The notes under the pieces were generated by a model that was not told the origin of the DNA, ran no database searches, and was given only the letters and a program-made list of their open reading frames with translations. Source: a bacterium (GTDB lineage Bacteria; Patescibacteria; Paceibacteria; UBA9973). Taken from it: DNA of 5,389 nucleotides. The stretch is from the NCBI GenBank assembly GCA_021813235.1, contig JAKALG010000067.1:1-5389 (forward strand). Direction: 5' to 3'. Positions 1 through 5,389 of this stretch are shown piece by piece; the stretch's first letter is position 1; each line of letters begins with the position of its first letter. The position numbers were made by a program, and so were the translations under genes.

Positions 1-181
1 CAATGTTCTGGATAATCATGTTGAACATTAGGGCAGATTTACCGGTACCAGACTTTCCGAGAATATAAACATGCTGGCGTCTATCTTTACGTTTAATGCC
101 AAAAAGCACATTTTTGTCTCTATAAGTCGTATATCCGATATATGTAAGTTCTTTGTTTTTAGGTATTTCTTTCAGGTCCAT
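1..181 (-). CDS. VirB4/TraD-like type IV secretion (DUF87-type) ATPase, N-terminal fragment
   Basis: Only the first 60 codons lie in the window; the gene runs off the left edge. Reading from ATG at 181-179, the protein begins MDLKEIPKNKELTYIGYT and reaches a clear Walker A P-loop, GKSGTGKS, at residues 42-49. The segment before it (FGIKRKDRRQHVYIL, residues 27-41) has the layout 'FGI + charged RR + H-hydrophobic strand + P-loop' typical of the DUF87/VirB4/TraD-like ATPases that are numerous in Patescibacteria. Members of that group are hexameric ATPases that power DNA or protein translocation by type IV secretion or pilus systems at the inner membrane. The Walker B and arginine-finger regions lie outside the window, so function beyond 'P-loop ATPase of this group' is inference. 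The ATG is supported by the family-like N-terminus and by a TATAAT box 8 bases upstream. No Shine-Dalgarno sequence is present. Confidence 0.72.
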   Translation of the reverse strand, partial: MDLKEIPKNKELTYIGYTTYRDKNVLFGIKRKDRRQHVYILGKSGTGKSALMFNMIIQNI

Positions 182-195
182 ATAGGTAAATTATA
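182..195 (-). promoter_or_regulatory. -10 box of a near-leaderless promoter for the VirB4/TraD-like gene
   Basis: On the minus strand a perfect TATAAT occupies 195-190, followed by TTACCTAT and then the ATG at 181. A start of transcription 7 bases after the box would fall at about 183, leaving a leader of about 2 nt. No purine-rich ribosome-binding site exists between box and ATG. The -35 region at 17-base spacing (TTTTAT) is poor. The box sits in the 43-base gap after the kinase stop codon, so the gene can be transcribed independently of the kinase. Confidence 0.55.
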
Positions 196-224
196 CAACA
201 AAATTCACTAAAATAAAACTGTTT

Positions 225-1133
225 TTAGTATTTAAACCTTGAACATACGTCTTTTAAAAAATTTCTCTGATACTCTATAAATATGTCCCTATTTGGTAAT
301 TGTTTTAATTCTGTAAATAAATGAAGATCATAAAAAGTATAAAGGATTAGATATTCATTAAATACAGAGATATCTTCTTTTTTTATTTCATACCAATCTA
401 AAAACTGGAAATATTCCTTTTCATTAAATTCAAAAGGTCTTTGATAATTTCGCAAGAACATCATTATGGTATATGCTAAATCTTCAAGATAAGAACCCAA
501 TCTAGAAAAATCAAAGTCTAATAAGCCAACAATTTTATTCCCCTTAAAAATAATATTACCAGGGTGATAATCTCCATGAACAAAACAAATATCTTTTTTT
601 TGTATATTATTTTTAAAATTTTTAACTATATTAACTGCTTTTTGAATTCTCGTAAGTTCATCAGTTGAAATATTATTGCCAATATTTGATAACCGTTGAG
701 TTACATCTTCAATAAAATCATAATAGCTTTTATCATAATCAAATTTCCCTGCTGTTTTTAAATGTAATTCTCGTAAAGTTATAAAAACTTTCTTCTTTTG
801 CTCTTCAGAAAGTTTTTCTAGGTTCCACCAAGCACACAAAATTTCCCCTTTTATTAAAGAATATGCTGTCCAAAGAGAATTTTTGTCAATAAAATATTTA
901 TACCCAGATTCTGTGTTTAATAAATTAGGAAGTTTTATCTCAATTATTTTTCTTACTTCATCCAATAAATACTGCTCGTTATTAAATTTTGAAACTGTGT
1001 TTGCATCTAAAACGCGTGAACGTAGAATATATTCATTATTAATAACGTATACTTCACTCAATACAGCGCTTTTAACTGGCTCAACGCTTATGGCTTCAAT
1101 ACCAAACCGCTTTGCAATTTCTTTTACGTCCAT
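225..1133 (-). CDS. APH/choline-kinase-fold small-molecule phosphotransferase
   Basis: A complete 302-residue protein of the phosphotransferase enzyme family (PF01636-type, protein-kinase-like fold), of the usual length for the family. The catalytic loop is the Brenner motif HGDYHPGN at residues 186-193: Asp188 is the predicted catalytic base, and Asn193 plus Asp206 of the following LLDFD are the predicted metal ligands. The N-lobe shows short strands (EVYVINNEYILR, residues 27-38) with a Glu53-containing helix, and the C-lobe is helical. The family phosphorylates hydroxyl groups of small molecules (aminoglycosides, macrolides, choline, homoserine, fructosamine) using ATP or GTP in the cytoplasm. 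The substrate cannot be told from sequence alone, and a resistance role should not be assumed. The ATG at 1133 fits the family N-terminus and lies 6 bases after a TATAAT box; there is no Shine-Dalgarno. The gene follows the dnaK terminator and precedes the VirB4/TraD-like gene by 43 bases. Base composition is strikingly AT-rich: hand-counted 60-base lines at 241, 601, 721 and 901 give about 18-27% GC, against about 43% for a dnaK line. Confidence 0.85.
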   Translation of the reverse strand: MDVKEIAKRFGIEAISVEPVKSAVLSEVYVINNEYILRSRVLDANTVSKFNNEQYLLDEVRKIIEIKLPNLLNTESGYKYFIDKNSLWTAYSLIKGEILCAWWNLEKLSEEQKKKVFITLRELHLKTAGKFDYDKSYYDFIEDVTQRLSNIGNNISTDELTRIQKAVNIVKNFKNNIQKKDICFVHGDYHPGNIIFKGNKIVGLLDFDFSRLGSYLEDLAYTIMMFLRNYQRPFEFNEKEYFQFLDWYEIKKEDISVFNEYLILYTFYDLHLFTELKQLPNRDIFIEYQRNFLKDVCSRFKY

Positions 1134-1145
1134 AGATTAATTATA
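1134..1145 (-). promoter_or_regulatory. -10 box of a leaderless promoter for the kinase gene
   Basis: Minus-strand TATAAT at 1145-1140 is followed by TAATCT and then the ATG at 1133. With the usual 6-base gap between -10 box and transcription start, +1 falls on the A of the start codon, so the mRNA would have no 5' leader. No Shine-Dalgarno is present. A poor -35 candidate (TTGGAT, 16-base spacing) overlaps the U-tract of the dnaK terminator, so promoter and terminator are packed together in 67 bases. Confidence 0.58.
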
Positions 1146-1165
1146 CTAAAAATAATTCTACATCC

Positions 1166-1199
1166 AAAAAGCCAAACGCGGGAGCGTTTGGCTTTTTTT
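1166..1199 (-). terminator. Rho-independent terminator after dnaK, symmetric
   Basis: A perfect 9-bp inverted repeat, GCCAAACGC (1171-1179) and GCGTTTGGC (1184-1192), is separated by the 4-base loop GGGA. It is flanked by A5 (1166-1170) and T7 (1193-1199), which extends the stem to 14 bp. On the minus strand the hairpin begins 8 bases past the dnaK stop codon and is followed by a T5 tract. On the plus strand it would be followed by T7, so it could terminate in both directions, though no plus-strand gene reads into it. It should separate dnaK transcription from the kinase gene. Confidence 0.9.
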
Positions 1200-1200
1200 C

Positions 1201-3108
1201 TTATTTAGTTTCCCCTTCTCCTTTCTCGTTTTCTTTGTATTCTGCATCATGAACTTCGGGATTTTGTTCCTCCGGAGGAGTAGCACCAGGCGCGCCAGAG
1301 GCAGCTGAACCTTTATTCATAGCTTCACCGATTTTGGACATCTCGGCAGAAAGCTCTTCTGTCGCTTTCTTTATTGCTTCTACGTCCGTACCATCTTTCA
1401 CTCCGCGAAGCGCTGTGATTTTTGCATTGACACTATCTTTCACATCCGCAGGAATTTTCGCTTCATTATCTTTCAATGCTTTTTCGGCAGTGTAAATAAT
1501 CATCTCTGCAGTATTTTTTATATCAACAGCCTCTCTTTTCTTTTTATCTTCTTCCGCATGAATTTCTGCATCCTGTTGCATTTTTTTAATGTCTTCTTCT
1601 TTGAGACCAGAGCTTGCTTCAATCTTGATTGATTGAGCTTTACCTGAAGCTTTATCTTTTGCAGTCACATTCAAGATTCCATTCACATCAATATCAAAGG
1701 TCACTTCCACTTGTGGTATACCACGAGGTGCTGGCGGAATTCCATCTAGAATAAAGCGTCCGAGGGATTTGTTATCTCCCGCCATAGGGCGTTCTCCTTG
1801 AACAATATGAATTTCTACAGAAGTCTGATTGTCAGCAGCTGTTGAAAATACTTGAGATTTTGAAGCTGGAATAGTTGTATTTCTATCAATTAATTTTGTA
1901 GCCACACCCCCTAATGTTTCAATACCTAAAGACAAAGGTATAACGTCAAGAAGCAAGACATCTCGCACATCTCCTGCTAAAACGCCTGCTTGCACAGCAG
2001 CACCGAGAGCCACGACTTCATCCGGATTGATAGACATATTTGGCATTTTGCCAAAAAGATTTTTCACTGCGTCCACAATCATTGGCATTCTAGTCTGTCC
2101 ACCAACCATTATAATTTCATTTATTTCAGCCATTTTGAATGGAGAAGCTTCTAAGGCTCTTTTAGTTATTTCAATAGAACGATCTACATATTCTTTGGCT
2201 AAAGATTCCAGAGTTGCACGAGACATTTTTAAAAGTAAATGTTTTGGTCCGCCGGCATCAGAAGTGATAAATGGAATATTTATTTCTGCTTCCATTGTTG
2301 TAGAAAGTTCGTGTTTTGCTTTTTCAGCTGCTTCTTTCAATCTCTGATGAGCAAGTGGATCTTTTCTCACATCAATACCTGATTCTTTTTTGTACTCTTC
2401 AGCAATCCAAGAAATAATTTTTCTATCAATGTCTCCTCCACCCATGTGAGAGTCTCCATCTGTAGACTTCACTTCTATCACATCATCTCCTATTTCAAGC
2501 ACAGAGACGTCGAAAGTTCCTCCACCGAAGTCATAAACAACTATCTTTTCATTTTTCTTTTTATTAAATCCATAAGCGAGAGCAGCAGCCGTCGGCTCAT
2601 TGATAATTCTTTTGACATCGAGCCCTGCTATTTGTCCTGCGTCCTTCGTTGCTTTTCTTTGTGCATCATTGAAATATGCAGGCACGGTGATAACAGCTTC
2701 GGTAATTTTTTCTCCAAGCTTTGCTTCCACATCCGTTTTTATTTTCTGTAAAATCATTGCAGAAATTTCTTCTGGACGATAAAACTTGTCAGACATTTTT
2801 ACTTTTACTCCGCCATTGTCTCCTTGTTCAATTTTAAATGGAGCTGTTACTTTATCTTTCTGTACTTCTGGATCATCAAATCTGTGACCCATGTATCTTT
2901 TTATTTCGGAAATTGTATTTTCTGGATTTGTGACAGCTTGTCTCTTCGCAAGAAGTCCGACGATACGGTCACCATTTTTTGCTATGGCAACGACAGAAGG
3001 AGTGGTACGATTACCCTCCACATTTTCAATAATTTTTGGCACGCCTCCTTCAATGAAAGCGACTGCCGAATTTGTTGTACCCAAGTCTATACCTATTATT
3101 TTTGACAT
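1201..3108 (-). CDS. dnaK: DnaK molecular chaperone (Hsp70)
   Basis: A complete 635-residue Hsp70 (E. coli DnaK is 638). It is the cytoplasmic ATP-dependent chaperone that binds exposed hydrophobic peptides and works with DnaJ and GrpE. The N-terminal ATPase domain has phosphate-1 loop [10 protein letters not shown] (5-14), Lys70, [11 protein letters not shown] (170-180) and phosphate-2 loop [10 protein letters not shown] (191-200, Thr198 matching the E. coli autophosphorylation site). The adenosine motif lies near [11 protein letters not shown] (332-342). The interdomain linker is DVLLLD (383-388). The substrate-binding beta domain follows, with arch positions Leu399/Ala424 and pocket Val431, then an alpha-helical lid from about residue 504. 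A Gly/Ala/Pro-rich segment (about 600-612) leads to an acidic tail with EVHDAEYKE, matching the usual DAEFEE tail. All key residues are intact. The start is fixed by the standard [15 protein letters not shown]-terminus, with no Shine-Dalgarno. No grpE, dnaJ, hrcA or CIRCE operator is visible nearby. Confidence 0.98.
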   Translation of the reverse strand: MSKIIGIDLGTTNSAVAFIEGGVPKIIENVEGNRTTPSVVAIAKNGDRIVGLLAKRQAVTNPENTISEIKRYMGHRFDDPEVQKDKVTAPFKIEQGDNGGVKVKMSDKFYRPEEISAMILQKIKTDVEAKLGEKITEAVITVPAYFNDAQRKATKDAGQIAGLDVKRIINEPTAAALAYGFNKKKNEKIVVYDFGGGTFDVSVLEIGDDVIEVKSTDGDSHMGGGDIDRKIISWIAEEYKKESGIDVRKDPLAHQRLKEAAEKAKHELSTTMEAEINIPFITSDAGGPKHLLLKMSRATLESLAKEYVDRSIEITKRALEASPFKMAEINEIIMVGGQTRMPMIVDAVKNLFGKMPNMSINPDEVVALGAAVQAGVLAGDVRDVLLLDVIPLSLGIETLGGVATKLIDRNTTIPASKSQVFSTAADNQTSVEIHIVQGERPMAGDNKSLGRFILDGIPPAPRGIPQVEVTFDIDVNGILNVTAKDKASGKAQSIKIEASSGLKEEDIKKMQQDAEIHAEEDKKKREAVDIKNTAEMIIYTAEKALKDNEAKIPADVKDSVNAKITALRGVKDGTDVEAIKKATEELSAEMSKIGEAMNKGSAASGAPGATPPEEQNPEVHDAEYKENEKGEGETK

Positions 3109-3207
3109 ATATTTTATAAGGTTAATTTATAATTATTAATAATTTTACTAATATTTTGCGACCACTGAAAACTTGTATAAAAGTAGTATATATGATAAGC
3201 TATATAC
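3109..3207. promoter_or_regulatory. Divergent promoter region between dnaK and the wHTH/Cas2-like gene
   Basis: This 99-base, very AT-rich spacer must carry the promoters of both divergent genes. For dnaK (minus strand) two TATAAA boxes are seen: 3131-3126, which would give a leader of about 11 nt, and 3118-3113, only 4 bases from the ATG. For the plus-strand gene the best -10 candidate is TATGAT at 3191-3196, predicting a leader of about 5 nt. None has a good -35 at 16-18 bases. There is no Shine-Dalgarno on either side and no CIRCE-type (TTAGCACTC-N9-GAGTGCTAA) operator. Individual promoter assignments are weak in such AT-rich DNA; that both promoters lie here follows from the gene layout. 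Confidence 0.5.
3131..3144. repeat. 14-bp perfect palindrome in the divergent spacer, candidate operator
   Basis: AATTATTAATAATT is an exact palindrome beginning at the distal dnaK -10 candidate (TATAAA, 3131-3126, minus strand). Beyond the core, the flanks match only partly. Its position between two divergent genes, one encoding a winged-helix protein, suits an operator for a dimeric regulator. It contains no G or C, so chance occurrence in AT-rich DNA is quite possible. Confidence 0.25.
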
Positions 3208-3738
3208 ATGTCAAGTAAAAAAGAATATTCTAATAAAATACTGAAAATCCTAGCTGAAAAACCAGCTATTCCACTCGATTTGATTAAGAAAGACAAAGAC
3301 CCAAAAACTGGTTATGCCCTAACCCGTTCAATAAAAAACTTAGTTGAGTCGGGATGCATTGAGATGATTCAATCCGACAATAAAAGCTACTTGAAGTTGA
3401 CCAAAAAAGGGAAAAATAAATTAAATTCTATCAAACTTGAAGGAGATCAGGCACTCGTTTCTAACACTTGGGACGGTTTGTGGAGAATAATAATTTTAGA
3501 TATTCCAGAAGATAGAAAAAACGAACGAGAAAGTTTGCGTTATCTTTTAAAGAAAGCTGATTTTGTTTGTATTAAAAATACTGTTTGGATATCCCCTTTC
3601 CCATACGAACATCTTTTTACAAATATCAAAAAAGATTTAGGTCTCGGGACCGAGCTCATGATTATCGTCACTGACAAAATTGACGAGGAAACAAAAAAGT
3701 ATTTTTTAAATAATGTTTTTAAAACCTCCAGCTTGTAG
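3208..3738 (+). CDS. Winged-helix protein with Cas2-like domain (PaaX-like putative regulator)
   Basis: A complete 176-residue protein. Residues about 6-75 read as a winged-helix DNA-binding domain: a helix ILKILAEKPA, a helix-turn-helix through ALTRSIKNLVESGCIE, then a short wing YLKLTKKGKNKL. Residues about 86-160 resemble the central Cas2-like ferredoxin-fold domain of PaaX regulators: NTWDGLWRIIILDIPEDRK (86-104), then helix, then NTVWISPFPYE (124-134), ending in a strand MIIVTDKID. Asp98 sits at the end of the first strand, where Cas2 nucleases carry their metal-binding Asp. In PaaX-like proteins this fold is thought to serve dimerisation and ligand response, and nuclease activity is not implied. 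Automated annotation may call such proteins Cas2, but no CRISPR array or other cas gene is here. The gene is divergent from dnaK, and its last 11 codons including the stop overlap the convergent ABC gene. The ATG at 3208 leaves the full wHTH intact; no Shine-Dalgarno is seen. The target is unknown. Confidence 0.78.
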   Translation: MSSKKEYSNKILKILAEKPAIPLDLIKKDKDPKTGYALTRSIKNLVESGCIEMIQSDNKSYLKLTKKGKNKLNSIKLEGDQALVSNTWDGLWRIIILDIPEDRKNERESLRYLLKKADFVCIKNTVWISPFPYEHLFTNIKKDLGLGTELMIIVTDKIDEETKKYFLNNVFKTSSL

Positions 3739-5389
3739 ATCCCAAAGTTTTTTGTAAACTCCACCTTGTTTGTTTGCGAGCTCGTCATGATTTCCATCCT
3801 CCACAATTTTTCCATTTTTTATGACAATGATTCTATCCATTTGCCTTATGGTGGAAAGTCTGTGCGCAATGACTATTGTCGTCTTTCCTTTTATGAGTTT
3901 GACGAGAGCATCTTGAATCAATGCTTCAGAATGAGAGTCAAGTGAAGAGGTCGCTTCATCTAGTATGAGTATCGGAGCATTTTTTAGAATTGCACGAGCA
4001 ATAGCCACACGTTGGCGTTCTCCACCTGAGAGTTTAATCCCTCTTTCTCCTACATATGTTTCATATTTTTCTGGCAATTGATCTATAAACTCGTCACAGT
4101 GTGCCAAGTGCGCTGCTACCAATACCTCTTCATCCGTTGCATCTCGTCTTCCATAACGAATATTTTCCATTAGAGTACGATGAAAAAGCACAGGATCTTG
4201 TGGAACGAAAGCTATTTGTTCGCGAAGATTTTCCTGAGAAATTTTACTGATATCTATTCCGTCAATCATGATTTTGCCATCAATCAGGTTGAAAAGCCTC
4301 ATAAGTAGGCGCACAAAGGTTGTTTTACCAGAGCCAGAAGGCCCAACAATAGCTATTTTCTGCCCAGCTGGTACGGTCAAAGAAAAATCGTCTAGGACTT
4401 TAGTATTATTGTTTTTATAAACATAAGTCACTTTATCAAAGACAACTTCCCCTTTTATATTTTTAGCAATTTCTATTGGCTTATCAACAATTTCGTAAGG
4501 GGTGTCAAAAATAAGTGCCATTTCTTGAGCGTTGGCAATACCATCATAATAGGTTCGAACAATGCCAGCAAAACTCCACAAGTTGTCACCAAGACGAACG
4601 AAGTAGGTTTGCAATAATATCATTACAGGTAAAGTAATGAGAGAAATTTGCCAATCACCAATAGCTACCCAAAAAATAATAAATTCAGTAATTATTATAT
4701 AAAAACTTTGGATAACAGTAAGTCCTTCCCATAAATACCAATTGAAAATGGTTGCTTTTTGTTGTTCCTCTATTACATCTCCTGCATATTTTTTTTCATA
4801 TTCATTGCCAGTAAAAAATTGTATTGAAGAATGATTCCCGATAGCATCAGCCAAAACACCGGTGGTTTTACTATCGGCAATAGAAGCCAAGACATCATAT
4901 TTTAGTTTGTATCTAGTATAAATAAAAGCTGTTAATAAAAATACAAAACAGAAAACACCAAAAATATAGGAATATTTTGGAAGCAGTGTATAAATAGCCA
5001 CCACCATACCAGCACTACGTACAAATAGAGGCAAGCCATCTTGAGATATTTTGTCTGTTAATTTTTCAAAAGCATTTGCATATTTGGCAATTTTTTGAGT
5101 TAATGAACCACTAAAATTATTTGCAAAGAAAGAATGCGAGTGTCCAATCATGTAAGAAAATGCCTGATCACGAAGGCCTGCCTTTACGTGTGATTCAAAA
5201 TAAGCGAGAGAAAATCCTGATGTTCTGCGCATAGCCCAAGCAAACAATTTTAATACTAAAACAAAAATAATTATTGATTTTGCTACTCCCACAACTGTAA
5301 AATTGTTTGCGCTTAAAGCATTCCAAAGTTTCAAATATTGAAACGGAATATAAACATCAAGAATTGAAGCCACTACCGTGGTAATAACA
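3706..5389 (-). CDS. ABC exporter, fused membrane and ATPase domains (MsbA/MdlB-like), 5'-truncated
   Basis: A half-transporter that would pair to form an exporter in the cytoplasmic membrane. Residue numbers count from the GTG at 5373, which is probably not the true start: the frame stays open to the window edge and reads VITTVVASILDVYIPF, continuous with a first membrane helix. About 25-45 N-terminal residues are probably missing relative to the usual 580-600. The membrane domain has hydrophobic segments near 26-46, 117-153 and 212-258. The nucleotide-binding domain is complete: A-loop tyrosine 317 or 319, Walker A GPSGSGKT (344-351), Q-loop Gln392, signature LSGGE (448-452), Walker B ILILDE (468-473), D-loop SSLD (476-479), H-loop His504. 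All catalytic residues are present, so it should hydrolyse ATP. Substrate is unresolved (lipid, drug or peptide are all possible). A heterodimer partner might lie just beyond the right edge. The C-terminus overlaps the convergent wHTH/Cas2-like gene by 33 bases. Confidence 0.93.
   Translation of the reverse strand, partial: VITTVVASILDVYIPFQYLKLWNALSANNFTVVGVAKSIIIFVLVLKLFAWAMRRTSGFSLAYFESHVKAGLRDQAFSYMIGHSHSFFANNFSGSLTQKIAKYANAFEKLTDKISQDGLPLFVRSAGMVVAIYTLLPKYSYIFGVFCFVFLLTAFIYTRYKLKYDVLASIADSKTTGVLADAIGNHSSIQFFTGNEYEKKYAGDVIEEQQKATIFNWYLWEGLTVIQSFYIIITEFIIFWVAIGDWQISLITLPVMILLQTYFVRLGDNLWSFAGIVRTYYDGIANAQEMALIFDTPYEIVDKPIEIAKNIKGEVVFDKVTYVYKNNNTKVLDDFSLTVPAGQKIAIVGPSGSGKTTFVRLLMRLFNLIDGKIMIDGIDISKISQENLREQIAFVPQDPVLFHRTLMENIRYGRRDATDEEVLVAAHLAHCDEFIDQLPEKYETYVGERGIKLSGGERQRVAIARAILKNAPILILDEATSSLDSHSEALIQDALVKLIKGKTTIVIAHRLSTIRQMDRIIVIKNGKIVEDGNHDELANKQGGVYKKLWDLQAGGFKNII

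Noticed and set aside
207..229. Possible weak terminator after the kinase: arms ACTAAAA / TTTTAGT with a 9-base loop
   Set aside because: The 7-bp stem contains only one G-C pair, has a long loop and is followed by GAATTTTG rather than a clean T-tract; too unstable to call.
225..1133. Aminoglycoside-resistance gene
   Set aside because: The HGDYHPGN and DFD motifs are shared by the whole phosphotransferase superfamily, and nothing visible assigns an antibiotic substrate.
883..1140. Plus-strand open frame of 85 codons opposite the kinase gene
   Set aside because: It lies almost wholly antisense to a well-supported kinase gene and its translation has no recognisable domain; treated as a shadow frame.
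2027..3139. Several plus-strand open frames of 60-106 codons opposite dnaK
   Set aside because: They overlap one another and sit antisense to the highly conserved dnaK coding sequence; their cysteine- and serine-rich translations look like reverse-strand artefacts.
3114..3296. Minus-strand 60-codon frame across the dnaK upstream region and the start of the wHTH gene
   Set aside because: No recognisable protein features, and it covers both the divergent promoter spacer and the supported winged-helix coding region.
3715..3725. Short inverted repeat GTTTT-T-AAAAC at the convergent junction
   Set aside because: A 1-base loop cannot form a hairpin and the element is A/T-dominated; not a terminator.
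3208..3738. CRISPR-Cas locus suggested by the Cas2-like domain
   Set aside because: No repeat-spacer array and no cas1 or effector gene in the window; the N-terminal winged helix and WDGLWR-type motif fit PaaX-like proteins better than a bona fide Cas2.
3540..3815. Minus-strand 91-codon frame spanning the convergent junction
   Set aside because: It overlaps the Cas2-like domain antisense and the ABC gene in a different frame; both of those are strongly supported by motifs.

Overview
The window reads as ordinary chromosomal DNA from a low-GC bacterium with a small genome, most likely a member of the Candidate Phyla Radiation (Patescibacteria). That placement is inference. It rests on the N-terminus of the partial gene at 1-181, which resembles the VirB4/TraD-type (DUF87-like) ATPases common in those genomes, on the PaaX-like winged-helix plus Cas2-like protein, and on short intergenic gaps. 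Full-length products under the standard code, with TAA and TAG stops only, give no sign of a recoded TGA.

Layout, left to right. Positions 1-181 (minus) hold the first 60 codons of a type IV secretion/conjugation-type ATPase, cut by the window edge just after its Walker A motif. Positions 225-1133 (minus) encode a complete APH/choline-kinase-fold phosphotransferase of unknown substrate. It is visibly more AT-rich than dnaK. Positions 1201-3108 (minus) encode a complete DnaK (Hsp70), followed by a strong hairpin terminator at 1166-1199. A 99-base divergent spacer (3109-3207) separates dnaK from a plus-strand gene at 3208-3738. That gene encodes a winged-helix protein with a Cas2-like ferredoxin-fold domain (PaaX-like). 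It runs head-on into, and overlaps by 33 bases, an ABC exporter on the minus strand (3706-5389). The exporter's start lies beyond the right edge.

The genes do not form one obvious pathway. dnaK has no grpE, dnaJ or hrcA beside it, and its terminator separates it from the kinase. The kinase and the ATPase each carry their own TATAAT box 6-8 bases before the ATG. This implies nearly leaderless mRNAs, and no Shine-Dalgarno sequence is seen before any of the four visible starts. The wHTH/Cas2-like protein could regulate its own promoter or dnaK from the shared spacer, but nothing in the sequence proves this.

The points most worth a second look are the leaderless promoter architecture, the near-identical promoter-plus-start blocks on either side of the kinase gene, and the orphan Cas2-like regulator with its antisense overlap into the transporter. 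No CRISPR array, insertion sequence, tRNA or rRNA was seen. I do not see convincing evidence of a new multi-gene system.
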